Below, piece after piece: positions 33,993-43,327 of a DNA stretch of 64,000 nt. Within the stretch, counting starts at the first letter, position 1, and each line of letters starts with the position of its first letter. The stretch is taken from the NCBI GenBank assembly GCA_047030855.1, contig JBKYIJ010000008.1, positions 1,488,001-1,552,000 on the forward strand, written 5' to 3'. The position numbers and the translations under genes are program-made. This stretch comes from QVMM01 sp047030855. Its GTDB lineage: Bacteria; Bacteroidota; Bacteroidia; Bacteroidales; Dysgonomonadaceae. The notes under the pieces are model-generated. The model was not told the origin of the DNA and searched no databases. It worked only from the letters and a program-made list of their open reading frames with translations.

Positions 33993-34610
33993 ATGAACAG
34001 AAGATATAAAGCCCACCCTTGGCACGGGATCAATCTGGGAGAAAACGCACCCGATATAGTTACCGCCTTTATCGAAATAGTGCCTACCGATACTGTTAAA
34101 TATGAAGTGGACAAGGAAACGGGCTATTTAAGCATAGACCGTCCGCAAAAATATTCCAACATTATTCCTGCCCTCTACGGGTTTCTTCCCCGAACTTACA
34201 GCGGACCTCGCGTAGCGGAGCTGAGCAATATGCGTCTGGACAGGCACGACATCGTCGGCGACGGTGACCCTGTAGATATTTGCGTACTGACGGAAAAAGA
34301 TATTACGCACGGCGATCTTATCGTGCATGTCCGTCCTATCGGCGGTTTCCGTCTGATCGACCACGGACAGGCGGACGATAAGCTGATAGGCGTTTTGCAC
34401 AACGATGCCATTTACGGATCATATAAAGATATTTATGACGTGCCGTTTTTAGTGATTGAACGCCTGAAACATTATTTTACTACTTACAAAGATATTCCGG
34501 GCGATCCTGAACGCAAATGCCTTCTCACGCATGTGTATGATGCGGAGGTAGCCCACGAGGTGATCCGACGCTCTGTCGAGGATTATGAAGAAGCTTACGG
34601 AGAGGAGTAA
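33993..34610 (+). CDS. ppa: Inorganic pyrophosphatase
   Basis: This family I soluble pyrophosphatase has 205 aa and hydrolyses PPi to drive biosynthesis. It has KYEVDKETGYLSIDR, the Tyr-containing YGFLPRTY, and the metal-binding signature DGDPVDICVL, followed by GFRLIDHGQADDKLIGVL. The layout (HPWHGI at the N-terminus and a slightly longer chain) is typical of the Bacteroidetes enzymes. It has its own promoter and a hairpin terminator. Confidence 0.95.
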   Translation: MNRRYKAHPWHGINLGENAPDIVTAFIEIVPTDTVKYEVDKETGYLSIDRPQKYSNIIPALYGFLPRTYSGPRVAELSNMRLDRHDIVGDGDPVDICVLTEKDITHGDLIVHVRPIGGFRLIDHGQADDKLIGVLHNDAIYGSYKDIYDVPFLVIERLKHYFTTYKDIPGDPERKCLLTHVYDAEVAHEVIRRSVEDYEEAYGEE

Positions 34611-34630
34611 TTATCAGTCATTTAACGTTT

Positions 34631-34668
34631 AAAAGCAATGTCCGGTTTACAGGGATATTGCTTTTTTA
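34631..34668 (+). terminator. ppa terminator
   Basis: A stem pairs AAAGCAATGTCC with GGGATATTGCTTT (one mismatch) around a short loop, followed by a T-run on the + strand. Confidence 0.7.
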
Positions 34669-34699
34669 TTTGTGGTTTTTAGAGAAAGTGCTACCTTTG
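34669..34699 (+). promoter_or_regulatory. Promoter of the T9SS cargo gene
   Basis: TTTG (34669-34672), a 19-bp spacer and TACCTTTG (34692-34699) form a consensus Bacteroidetes promoter. The leader is about 60 nt. Confidence 0.75.
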
Positions 34700-34768
34700 T
34701 GCCGCTAAATGTTGGAATGTGTAATTCTGACAACGAGAATTTTACAAAACTAATCTAATTAAAATTTT

Positions 34769-35530
34769 ATGAGAAAAATTTTACTTTCTTTCTTGATGCT
34801 TGGTGTATTGTTATCAGCATCTGCCCAAACGAATCTGGTTTTAAACGGTGATTTTGAAGAATGGGATTTTATGTCGGGAAATCCTAAAAGCTGGAGCCGT
34901 TATATTTCTGCAGATGTAGCAAAATCTACTGATGCTCAGAGTGGCTCTTACAGCGCGAATATGGAAGCGGATGATTTTGGATATTATATGAGCTATATAA
35001 CTTCTGATGCATTCAATTTGAAAGCCGGCAAATCTTATTCCTGTAGTTTCTATTATAAAATAATAAAAGGTGATATTTCTTCATTTTATTCTTCATTACA
35101 GTCGTTTGAAGGAGTTTTCCCCGAAGACTTGGTTGCAACGGATATAACTGACTTTACTCTGGATGTATGGAAAAAAGTTGAATTCAGCTATACAAGTACA
35201 GAGGATAAACAACCAAAGTTCTATATTTTCTTCCGTTCGACTAATGACGCTAATATATTGATAGATAATGTAGTTGTTGCTGAGGCAAACGGATCGTCGA
35301 TAGAGGCAAATGTTGCTTCCGATCTGTTCCGTATATATCCTGAATACATTGCTTTAGCAGCCGATAAAGTACAATCCGCCGATATATACTCTATTGACGG
35401 TAAGGTTTATAACGTTGCCAGAACAGATGCCAATACAATAGATTTGTCTTCTGTTCCGACAGGAGTTTATGTCTTGAACGTACTCTCTACGGACAGTAAA
35501 GCATATAAAACAAAATTCCTGAAGAAATAA
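34769..35530 (+). CDS. Secreted protein with carbohydrate-binding-like domain and T9SS C-terminal sorting domain
   Basis: The 253-aa protein has a signal peptide (MRKILLSFLMLGVLLSASAQ). A beta-sandwich of the CBM/NPCBM-like type follows (NLVLNGDFEEWD at the start, IDNVVVAEA at the end, about 22-170). The last 70 residues resemble the T9SS type A sorting domain (YSIDGKVYN, GVYVLNVLSTDSKAYKTKFLKK). It is predicted to be secreted through the outer membrane and anchored at the surface. The ligand is unknown. Confidence 0.75.
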   Translation: MRKILLSFLMLGVLLSASAQTNLVLNGDFEEWDFMSGNPKSWSRYISADVAKSTDAQSGSYSANMEADDFGYYMSYITSDAFNLKAGKSYSCSFYYKIIKGDISSFYSSLQSFEGVFPEDLVATDITDFTLDVWKKVEFSYTSTEDKQPKFYIFFRSTNDANILIDNVVVAEANGSSIEANVASDLFRIYPEYIALAADKVQSADIYSIDGKVYNVARTDANTIDLSSVPTGVYVLNVLSTDSKAYKTKFLKK

Positions 35531-35570
35531 GCTTCGGATTTTTACTTTCTTATAATAGGAATGTTTTTTC

Positions 35571-35578
35571 TATATTTG
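35571..35578 (+). promoter_or_regulatory. -7 element upstream of the DUF3256 gene
   Basis: TATATTTG lies about 28 bp before ATG 35606 and fits the -7 consensus. It favours 35606 over the earlier in-frame ATG at 35561, which would lie upstream of the transcription start. Confidence 0.45.
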
Positions 35579-35605
35579 AATCCGAAACGTTTTCAAATAA
35601 TTTTT

Positions 35606-36241
35606 ATGAAAAAAATATTCCTATTATTTTTATTTATAATTCCTGCTTTCTGTCTGCATGCACAAGACGTAACTTCCGTTTTTTTGTCGATGCCCGACGA
35701 TATATTGCTTGGGCTTGATGCCGAAGGTAAAGACAAACTTATCGCTGCTCCTACCGAAAATAATGACTCGGTTGCTGTTATGACAGCACTTAGAAGTGAG
35801 ATTAAACGTCTGGGAATTTCGGACGATTATATAAAACTGCAGACTTCCAAGGCAGGAACCATGCAGATCAAACTACTTCCGTTGGTTAACAATACAAAGA
35901 TTATATGTGTCGTGAAAACCGTATGCGGTAAAGCCTGCGACAGTTATATCAATTTTTATTCTACCGATTGGGTTCTTCTGGATGATATAAGTCTGTTTCC
36001 CGTTCCCGACAAGGAATGGTTTATAAAGCCCGATGCTGACAGGGAGGATGAAGATTTTGCAAATGCTTATGCGGCATTGATAATAAATCCGTTTAAGATC
36101 GAACTGAGCGCCGATGATTATACTGCAAGCGTTTACTATGATATTAAAAACTCTTTGTCTGCCGATGATTGGAAAAAGTTTGAACCTTATTTTACCAATC
36201 AGCCGAAAGTGTTTACATGGAATAAAATTTCTTTCAAATAG
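35606..36241 (+). CDS. DUF3256 family periplasmic protein
   Basis: The 211-aa protein (from ATG 35606) has a signal peptide (MKKIFLLFLFIIPAFCLHAQ) and the DUF3256 domain: VFLSMPDDILLGLDAEGKDKL near the start, LPLVNNTKIICVVKTVCGKACDS in the middle and a C-terminal segment ending KVFTWNKISFK. The family is restricted to Bacteroidetes and has no known function. The two Cys in the middle could form a disulfide. A strong bidirectional terminator follows. Confidence 0.85.
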   Translation: MKKIFLLFLFIIPAFCLHAQDVTSVFLSMPDDILLGLDAEGKDKLIAAPTENNDSVAVMTALRSEIKRLGISDDYIKLQTSKAGTMQIKLLPLVNNTKIICVVKTVCGKACDSYINFYSTDWVLLDDISLFPVPDKEWFIKPDADREDEDFANAYAALIINPFKIELSADDYTASVYYDIKNSLSADDWKKFEPYFTNQPKVFTWNKISFK

Positions 36242-36262
36242 AAATTTGATCAGTTATAAAAT

Positions 36263-36297
36263 AAAAAAAGGAATAGTATTTAACTATTCCTTTTTTT
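36263..36297. terminator. Bidirectional terminator
   Basis: A perfect 15-bp inverted repeat (36263-36277 with 36283-36297; loop ATTTA) ends in seven As/Ts. It lies between the convergent DUF3256 and M49 peptidase genes and should serve both. Confidence 0.9.
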
Positions 36298-36312
36298 ATG
36301 AATAATTTGTTA

Positions 36313-38372
36313 TTAATTGTAAGTCGGAAGTGAAGAGAAATCTTTGGAATATCTCATCATTTGTTCGGCATATCCTTCATTGAACAACAGCTTAATATCG
36401 GTTATCTTACCGTCTTTATCTTTTACGACGTCAAACGCCGGGTTCACAAAACCTTTGTAAGCTTTCAGATTCAGTTTCTTGTAACGGTCTATTACTTCGG
36501 TATGAAGTTTCGGATCAACCTTTACGCCGTAGTTCTCAACAAGATTCTTAGCTCCTTGGAAATCGCCTTCAGATTTTACGCGTTGAATTTCCGCCAATAA
36601 TTGTCCGAACAGGTTGCGTAGTTTGTCGTAATCGTTGATAACGACATAAGTTTTTCCGTCTCGTTGTTTGTATTCGACAACATTCTCGGCTTTTCCTTTC
36701 TCGTAAACCCACATTGCGATCAGCTGACGGTTACGCATATGCGCTTCTTCGATGTTCTTACCTGCATCTATGCGTGTAAGCTGTGTCATCAGTCCGTTCA
36801 TCATAAAGCGGTAATATTCAGCTTTATAAGCTTCCGCGTCAGGAATAATTTTTAATTCGACAAGTTTCGGATCGGCTATGTAGTACAATCCGAACAAATC
36901 GGCACGAGCTTCTTCAATTGTCGAGCCGTACGCTTTCAAAGCGTCGGGATCGACTCCCGGAAGCAATTGTCCCGAACCGTGTCCCAATATTTCGTGTAAA
37001 TCCGTATGCAATACGTCCGTAATGAAACCGTATTTGTGGATCAGGTCTTTTTCTGTCTGCGACCAGATGAATTCATCCCCAAAGCCCGAATGTTCGGCTG
37101 CCTTATCGTAAGCCTCCATTATGTTTTCGATCGTAACCGATTTCGATCCGTAGTCTTTACGTATCCAGTTAGAGTTTGGCAGGTTGATCCCGATAGGAGT
37201 GGGAGGGTAGCAGTCGCCGCCCAATTGTGCAACCGTGATAACCTTTGCCGTGATGCCTTTTACCTTTTCTTTCTTGAAACGTTTTTCAACAGGCGAGTTG
37301 TCTTCAAACCATTGCGCGTTTGCACTGATGATTTCAGTCCGTTTTGTAGCCTCTTGGTTTTTGAAATTCACAATTGATTCCCAGCTGGCTTTCATTCCCA
37401 GAGGATCACCGTAACTTTCGGTGAATCCGTTGACAAAGTCCACTCTTGACAATGTGTCCTGTACCCATGCGATTGCGTAATTGTCAAAAGTTTTCAGATC
37501 GCCTGTCTGATAATACGAGATAAGCGTTTGTATCACTTTCTTTTGAGCGTCGTTCTCCGCTACTGCATCGGCTTTTTGTAGCCATCCGATGATGCGTTCG
37601 ATAGCAGGAGAGTAGAGTCCGCCTACTTTCCATACCTTTTCTACAAGCTTCCCGTCCTCTTTTACCAGTCGGCTGTTCAGTCCGTATGAAATAGGAGTCT
37701 GATCTTTCGGATCTTTCATTTTAGCGTAGAAGTCTTCAACTTCTTTTTGAGTTACGCCTTCGCCGTAGTAGTTGTTAGCAGATGTCGCGATCAGATCGAC
37801 GCCGTCAGCCTGATTCACTTTCTTAGGCATTACCTTCGGATCGAACATGACGGGCGTTACTTCTGCTATAAATTCGTCTACCGTTTGATTCGGTTTTACG
37901 GGAACTTTTTGAGCAGGCAGGGCTTTTACCTGCTCTTTGAAGAATTCCTGTGAAAAGGCAGGCAGGAATTTTTCTTCACCGTAATGGTGGTGTATACCGT
38001 TCGAGAACCAGACTCTTTTCAGGTAAACCTCAAACTCTTTGTAGTCGTTCGATGTTTTATCTCCTTTATAGTTTTCGTAGATCGCTTCAAGTGTACGGCG
38101 AATAGCCAGATTGTATCGTCCGTTCTGATCGAAAAGAATATCTCGACCTTCTATCGCAGCCTGAGAAAGATAGTATATCAATTCCTTCTGCTGTAAACTC
38201 AATGATTCAAATTCAGGTACTTTGTAACGAAGAATCTGAAGATCTGCAAATTCGTCAACTTCGTAGACGAATTCGCCGTTTTTCTGCTCGGCTGTTTTTT
38301 TTGTCTCCGCCTCCGCAACTGCTAAATATAAGCGACATTCCTGCCATAGCCATTAAAACCGTTTTTTTTCAT
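36313..38372 (-). CDS. M49 family (dipeptidyl-peptidase III-like) zinc peptidase lipoprotein; N-terminus frameshifted
   Basis: The main frame (38202-36313, 629 aa) holds the M49 metallopeptidase motifs HEILGHGSG and EEARADLFGLYY, which provide two His and a Glu as zinc ligands plus a catalytic Glu. The true N-terminus is upstream. ATG 38372 begins MKK, then after removing one base of the T8 run 38362-38369 it reads TVLMAMAGMSLIFSSCGGG (lipoprotein signal, lipobox FSSC). After removing one base of the second T8 run (38295-38302) it reads AEQKNGEFVYEVDEFADLQI and joins the main frame. The repaired protein is about 686 aa. Homologues are sometimes mislabelled dihydrofolate reductase. Confidence 0.88.
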
Positions 38373-38412
38373 TTAAAAATATATTTATTGTTATTACTAT
38401 GTCTATAACACA

Positions 38413-38450
38413 AATCTATCCGCCCTTTTGTGAGAAGATGCGGATAGATT
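38413..38450. terminator. Hairpin downstream of the universal stress gene
   Basis: An 11-bp inverted repeat, AATCTATCCGC (38413-38423) with GCGGATAGATT (38440-38450), has a 16-nt loop. It lies past the stop of the minus-strand universal stress gene and upstream of the M49 gene. No long T-run is present, so it may be a weak terminator. Confidence 0.5.
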
Positions 38451-38475
38451 ATATTGATTTTTGATTAGCTTGTTG

Positions 38476-39594
38476 TTATCCCCTCAATACCAGAATCGGC
38501 GTGTCGGAGTAGAACAGCATTTTCCTTGATACGCTCGGCATGAACATACGCGAGAATATATTCCGTTTCGCCGTAGTCAGAGCCAATATGTCTATGTTGA
38601 ACTTTTTGACGTAAGCGTCCACTTCTTTGATAAAGTCGTAGCTTTCGATCAATATATAATCGGTATCTATTTCGGGATATTTCTTTTTGAAGTATGCTTT
38701 TATTCCTTCCATTTTTATCTCGTCCCACTTGTCCTTTTTCTTGTTTGCGAAATGGACAAGGTGTACTTTTATTTCATAATTGCTAAGGAATCTGAGCATA
38801 TTATCGAAAGATTTTAAGTCCCTTTGACTGAAGTTCGTCAGAAACGCCACGTTTTTTACCTGTTGTATGTCGCTGAAATGAGTGTTTTCAGGAATTGCCA
38901 GAACAGGGATCTGAGTCATTTCTATCACTTCTGCCGTAACGCTACCGATCAAATCCACGTCTTTCTGATCTTTTCCACGTGTCCCCATTACGATGATGGA
39001 CGGTTTGTATTCTTTGGCGAAAGCAACTATTTCTTCCTCTGGTAAACCTTCACGCAATACGTAAGAATAATTGACGGCGGGAAAATCTCCCGACACGATT
39101 TTTTCGTCAATAATGTTACATAATTTCTTTATGTCGGCTCTTACTTTGTCTATGATATTCTGGAAAGAACCCTCTTCCTTGGCTTGATACGCAAACACTT
39201 CCGACATCGGTAATGCCGTCGGGTAATAAGGATTGAAATAGACGTGCAGAATTTTCACTTTTGCGTTTATTTCTTTTGCCGTATTAAAGGCTATCTTGCA
39301 GGCTTTTAATGAGTAGTCCGAAAAATCGACAGGGACAAGTATTCTTTTTCTTCCGTCATCCGTCCGATAAGTTTCAGGTTCATCGTAACTGAAAAGATGC
39401 CTGTTTTCCACAACGCTCAATGCCTTTGGCAAATCGCTTTCTTTTATCCTTACGCGTACACCGGGCGAGGAATTTGGATGATCGTTGTTGACAACCTCGA
39501 TAGATACTCCTATTCCTTCGCTTTCGAGCACGGATTTAAGTATCTTTGCTTTTTCCGGTGTATGGATTGCCAATGTAACCAATTTTCCTTCCAT
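38476..39594 (-). CDS. Tandem universal stress protein with N-terminal DUF2007-like domain
   Basis: The 372-aa cytosolic protein has an N-terminal alpha/beta segment of about 75 residues (LVTLAIHTPEKAKILKSVLESEGIGVSIE) resembling the signal-transducing DUF2007. Two UspA domains follow: one starting RILVPVDFSDYSLKAC with IIVMGTRGKDQKDVDLIGSVTAEVI, and one starting NVAFLTNFSQRDLKSF and ending SRKMLFYSDTPILVL. Only the first keeps a nucleotide-binding-like Gly-rich motif. It lies 14 bp after a small HTH gene in the same direction. A stress or energy-sensing role is inferred from the family. Confidence 0.85.
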   Translation of the reverse strand: MEGKLVTLAIHTPEKAKILKSVLESEGIGVSIEVVNNDHPNSSPGVRVRIKESDLPKALSVVENRHLFSYDEPETYRTDDGRKRILVPVDFSDYSLKACKIAFNTAKEINAKVKILHVYFNPYYPTALPMSEVFAYQAKEEGSFQNIIDKVRADIKKLCNIIDEKIVSGDFPAVNYSYVLREGLPEEEIVAFAKEYKPSIIVMGTRGKDQKDVDLIGSVTAEVIEMTQIPVLAIPENTHFSDIQQVKNVAFLTNFSQRDLKSFDNMLRFLSNYEIKVHLVHFANKKKDKWDEIKMEGIKAYFKKKYPEIDTDYILIESYDFIKEVDAYVKKFNIDILALTTAKRNIFSRMFMPSVSRKMLFYSDTPILVLRG

Positions 39595-39608
39595 AATATA
39601 TTAATTTG

Positions 39609-39860
39609 TTATTTGTTCTTTTCTATCATATCCAGAGCCATATCCAATATTGTAGTATCATCAATCGAAACACATCCGCCTTGAGGACCGGGTTCAATGT
39701 GTATTCCGCAGCTTTCGCCTTTTTCATAATTCCGTCCGCCAAAATAATTTCGCACGGTTTCGACCGAAATATTCAACTCGTTTGCAATTTTTTGCATACT
39801 TCCATCAGGTAAACTATCCTTAATCTTACGAAGCTCTGTAAATGTTATAGTTTTCGTCAT
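39609..39860 (-). CDS. Small helix-turn-helix DNA-binding protein
   Basis: The 83-aa protein has an HTH pattern MQKIANELNISVETVRNYFGG (residues 22-42, LacI/AraC-like spacing) followed by a short conserved tail GIHIEPGPQGGCVSIDDTTILDMALDMIEK. I do not recognise a named family beyond a small DNA-binding protein. It sits immediately upstream of the universal stress gene (14 bp) and downstream of PAP2/Bat genes (about 70 bp). It may regulate the stress gene; this is inference. Confidence 0.7.
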   Translation of the reverse strand: MTKTITFTELRKIKDSLPDGSMQKIANELNISVETVRNYFGGRNYEKGESCGIHIEPGPQGGCVSIDDTTILDMALDMIEKNK

Positions 39861-39932
39861 GATGATTATATTTTATAAGGTTAATAAAATCAAGATGTCT
39901 AAAGTTAACAAAAAACTTTTGATAGAGCCAAA

Positions 39933-40661
39933 TTATTTATACAGATAAATGGAAAATAAACTAAATATAATGTTAAATAAGACCGTAAGTCCCAGTGTGG
40001 CGATCAATATGTTTGCATGCCTTCGAGTGTACAAAGGTTTTTTCATATCAGGCAATGGCGTCTTTAATATTTTGACTCTACAGTACTGAAACAGTAAATA
40101 TATCAGAAATCCGATAAGAGTTCCCAGAAAGATTCCTCCCAGAATATCGGTTATAAAATGTACGCCTAAATATATTCTCGAATAGCAGCTTAACAATGCC
40201 CATGCTATCAGTGCGACCGTAAGCCTCCTTTGTTTGAAGACAAGGGCTATAAAAGTCGTTACTCCGAATCCGTTGCAGGCATGGGAGGATATGAATCCGT
40301 AGCGTCCGCCCCTGTAATCGTCGACTATGAGCACATGGTACATAAAATCGGGGTGATGCGTGGGGCGTAAGCGGGAAAAGAATGGCTTAACCAGACTTGC
40401 CGATATCTGATCGCACAAAGTGGCTAAAAGTATGAAACACAATAAGAAAAGGACGGCGTTTTGCCATTTCGATTTATAGAAGATGACAAAGAGCAAAACA
40501 GCGCATAACGGAACCCACAGCAATTTACCCGAATAAATCATCATAAACACATCCCAGAAGTCGGAGTGATGATTATTAAGCCACAGAAAGGTGTTGCGTT
40601 CGTACGGAAGTGCCAATTCGGGCAGATCGTCTAAATCCAAGCCGTCATCATCAACTATCAT
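39933..40661 (-). CDS. PAP2-family membrane phosphatase
   Basis: The 242-aa integral membrane phosphatase of the type 2 phosphatidic acid phosphatase family has the three motifs KPFFSRLRP, FISSHACNGF (with catalytic His) and CYSRIYLGVHFITD. Likely substrates are undecaprenyl diphosphate or phosphatidylglycerol phosphate at the outer leaflet. Its N-terminus is acidic (IVDDDGLDLDDL). Its start overlaps the batE stop by 4 bp, so it is the distal gene of the Bat operon. Confidence 0.9.
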   Translation of the reverse strand: MIVDDDGLDLDDLPELALPYERNTFLWLNNHHSDFWDVFMMIYSGKLLWVPLCAVLLFVIFYKSKWQNAVLFLLCFILLATLCDQISASLVKPFFSRLRPTHHPDFMYHVLIVDDYRGGRYGFISSHACNGFGVTTFIALVFKQRRLTVALIAWALLSCYSRIYLGVHFITDILGGIFLGTLIGFLIYLLFQYCRVKILKTPLPDMKKPLYTRRHANILIATLGLTVLFNIIFSLFSIYLYK

Positions 40662-41443
40662 ATTATCTCCAGTTTATCTTTGGTAGTCCATCCTACGTTT
40701 CCGTTCGCTATTTCTATTTCCATCCAATTCCCGTCCTGTTTGTTTATTTTCACTTTAGTTCCTGCATGCAGTATGAAAAGTTCCTTGCTGTTATTGTCAG
40801 GCGAGTTTTTTACGGAAACCGATCCCGGCATGATAATGGCTGTATCCCTGTTTAGTATCTTACTTTTCTGGCGATATGAAAAAATATTGGTAAAAATTAC
40901 CAGTACCAGCAGAACGATGCCCGCATAAAAAGATACTTTTTTTACGAACAGTTTAGGGACGAAAAAGAACACGCAGAGAGCCGCAACGAGTAAAATAAAA
41001 AACGTAATCGAAAGCTTTGCCCAAGTATTCGAGCTTTGCAGGTTCTGAACCGAATCAAACCACGATTGCAGGAAGAAAGTGTCGACGCTGATTATTTTAT
41101 CCTCTGTTTTTGTCCTTGCAAAATCCAGATTGTGCCTTATGTCCCGATCTCCCGGGTTGATAAGCGCTGCCCTTTCGTAATTTAAAATAGCTTTTGCCAC
41201 CTCATTGTCACGAAAATAAGCGTTCCCTAAATTGTAATATAAATCGGCGGATTCGTATCCTTTTTCTTTCTGTATTTTCAATTCGTTTTCATACAAACCG
41301 ATTGCCTTTTCAAAATCTCCGTCCTGATAAGCCTTTACGGCTTCCTCCTGATTGTTTTGAGCAACGGTGCTCCCGATCAGTAGAACCAGAAATGTAAAGC
41401 AAAAAAATATTTTTTTCAACATTGTCATTTTCTTAATCTTCAA
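40658..41443 (-). CDS. batE: BatE: TPR and SH3-like protein of the Bat operon
   Basis: The 261-aa envelope protein has an N-terminal signal/membrane segment (LKKIFFCFTFLVLLIGSTVAQ), two or three TPRs (ADLYYNLGNAYFRDNEVAKAILNYERAALINPGD), two membrane helices in the middle and a C-terminal bacterial SH3 domain (LHAGTKVKINKQDGNWMEIEI). This is the BatE layout. In Bacteroides fragilis the bat genes promote aerotolerance. It is followed without a gap by the PAP2 gene. Confidence 0.9.
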   Translation of the reverse strand: MKIKKMTMLKKIFFCFTFLVLLIGSTVAQNNQEEAVKAYQDGDFEKAIGLYENELKIQKEKGYESADLYYNLGNAYFRDNEVAKAILNYERAALINPGDRDIRHNLDFARTKTEDKIISVDTFFLQSWFDSVQNLQSSNTWAKLSITFFILLVAALCVFFFVPKLFVKKVSFYAGIVLLVLVIFTNIFSYRQKSKILNRDTAIIMPGSVSVKNSPDNNSKELFILHAGTKVKINKQDGNWMEIEIANGNVGWTTKDKLEII

Positions 41444-41468
41444 TATAGATGAAATAAAGTGTAAATGT

Positions 41469-43292
41469 CTATTTCTTCTTTTTAGCCGTATTCTCCATAC
41501 CGCTTATTGCGTTCACGGTTTGGTTGTAAATCTTATCCATTGCTTCGTCCGACTCGGCAGGTGCATAACGCGCGAATTCGCAGGTGTCCAGTATCGAAAT
41601 AAATGTAGATGTCAGTTCTTCCGACACTCCATATTTATTCAATTCATGTTCGATATTTTCCCTGTTCAGATCGGCGACAGGGATAGTAAGCTTATCGCTC
41701 AGATAACCCCAGATGGCACGCAACACTTCCTCATAGAACTTTTCTTTGTTGTGCAGGTTGAGGTAGCTTTCGGCGGTTTTAAGACGTTTTATAGCCACTT
41801 TATTGGCTCGTTTTGTTTTCAGCAGAGTGATGTTGGCGTTTTGCTTCCTGTTGTTGTTATAGATCATTAGTGCCGCAACAAACAACAATATCGGAACCAG
41901 ATACCATAGTATATAACCGATCGAACCCCACAAGAACTTGTTCTCCTTCACGAAGTGAATATCACCTGTTTTTAGAAAACGTATATCCTGTATGGCTTGA
42001 ACTTCGTTCTGATTCGTGTAGCTGACGCCCGTATTGTTTTTTGCATTCGGATCTTTCGCTACTTCCAGCTTATACTCAGGTGTTTTTAGCGTTTTGTACG
42101 AATTGGATTTAGGATCGAAATACGAGAACGACGCAGGCGGTATGGTATATTGTCCCTGATGCCGCGGAATAAATAAATACTCGATTGTCCGCGAGCCCGT
42201 CAGTCCGCTTTCGGTTATTCGCGTATTGTTGTTCACTTTAGGATCGTAAACCTCAAAGTCTTTCGGAAACTCGAATGTCGGATTTTTTATAAGTTTCAGG
42301 TTACCTGTCCCCGTTATATTCAAGGTTATGGTTATGGCATCGTTGGCAGTTATTTTCGTGTCGGATATTTTCGAACTCATCGAGAACGTTCCGACGGCAT
42401 TGGAATAACTGTCGGGCTTTCCTGTCGGAAGCGGTGATACATCTATGTTTACAGGGCTGGATACCAGAACTTTCCTTACATCCGATCTCATTTCCTGTGT
42501 CCCGAAAAATGATCGTATTTTGCGTCCTGTAGGCACAGAAAAGAGCATTTCTATTTTTCCCGAAGGAATGGTAATTTTTCCCGATCGCTGCGGAAAAAGT
42601 ATAGATTTCTTTAAATCGCCGACAAAGTAGTTCCTTCCTTTATAGTTTTCCATTGTCAATTGTATGTTTGAAGGGATATCCATATCCTCGACAATAAATC
42701 CCTCAAACTCGGGGAACTCTATTTTCCCTATGTCGCGTATATCGTAAACCGAATAGAATCGGAAGGTTATCATCAGAGCTTCCTGCTCGAATACTTTTGT
42801 TTTCGATATAATGGGACGGATAAAAGCCTCATTGGCTGACACCGTCCCCGTCGGGGAGGTTGCTCCGCTTTGCGTAGAACCCTGTTGGCTCTGGCTGCTC
42901 TTGTCGGGCGGCAGAACTTTTATGTTCAGCGTATTCGACGTATAAGTTTTTCCGTCAGATTGAATGGTGGCGGCAGGGATTCTGAAATTGCCCTCTTCGT
43001 TTGCCATGAGCGTGAATGTATAGGCTTCGGCAGATTCGGAGGATACCTTTCCGTTGATAATATGCGTGTTCTGGCTTTGCGCCAATGCAGGTCCGTAAAG
43101 GATGTCAAATCCTTTAATTTCTTTTGGTGGTTGAAGATTTTTTCCGTCCCCGTTTCTCAACGTATATGTCAACCTGAATTGTTCCCCTTTTACCACGGCA
43201 GGCGGGGCACTGGCTTCGAAAGATGTGTTCTGAGCCGTTGCCAAACCGATACTTAGAAGAATATATGATATTAAAAACAATAGTTTTTGCAT
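41469..43292 (-). CDS. batD: BatD: oxygen-tolerance membrane protein
   Basis: The 607-aa protein has a signal peptide (MQKLLFLISYILLSIGLATAQ) and beta-sandwich BatD repeats (for example FRLTYTLRNGDGKNL, EAYTFTLMANEEGNFRIP). A transmembrane helix at about 465 (LWGSIGYILWYLVPILLFVAALMIY) is followed by a cytosolic helical domain ending CEFARYAPAESDEAMDKIYNQ. It is a core Bat-operon member. The C-terminal domain resembles that of the extra protein at 46097-47179. Confidence 0.92.
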   Translation of the reverse strand: MQKLLFLISYILLSIGLATAQNTSFEASAPPAVVKGEQFRLTYTLRNGDGKNLQPPKEIKGFDILYGPALAQSQNTHIINGKVSSESAEAYTFTLMANEEGNFRIPAATIQSDGKTYTSNTLNIKVLPPDKSSQSQQGSTQSGATSPTGTVSANEAFIRPIISKTKVFEQEALMITFRFYSVYDIRDIGKIEFPEFEGFIVEDMDIPSNIQLTMENYKGRNYFVGDLKKSILFPQRSGKITIPSGKIEMLFSVPTGRKIRSFFGTQEMRSDVRKVLVSSPVNIDVSPLPTGKPDSYSNAVGTFSMSSKISDTKITANDAITITLNITGTGNLKLIKNPTFEFPKDFEVYDPKVNNNTRITESGLTGSRTIEYLFIPRHQGQYTIPPASFSYFDPKSNSYKTLKTPEYKLEVAKDPNAKNNTGVSYTNQNEVQAIQDIRFLKTGDIHFVKENKFLWGSIGYILWYLVPILLFVAALMIYNNNRKQNANITLLKTKRANKVAIKRLKTAESYLNLHNKEKFYEEVLRAIWGYLSDKLTIPVADLNRENIEHELNKYGVSEELTSTFISILDTCEFARYAPAESDEAMDKIYNQTVNAISGMENTAKKKK

Positions 43293-43327
43293 TGCTTGTC
43301 TTGTCTGTCTCTTGTTAAAACGAATAT

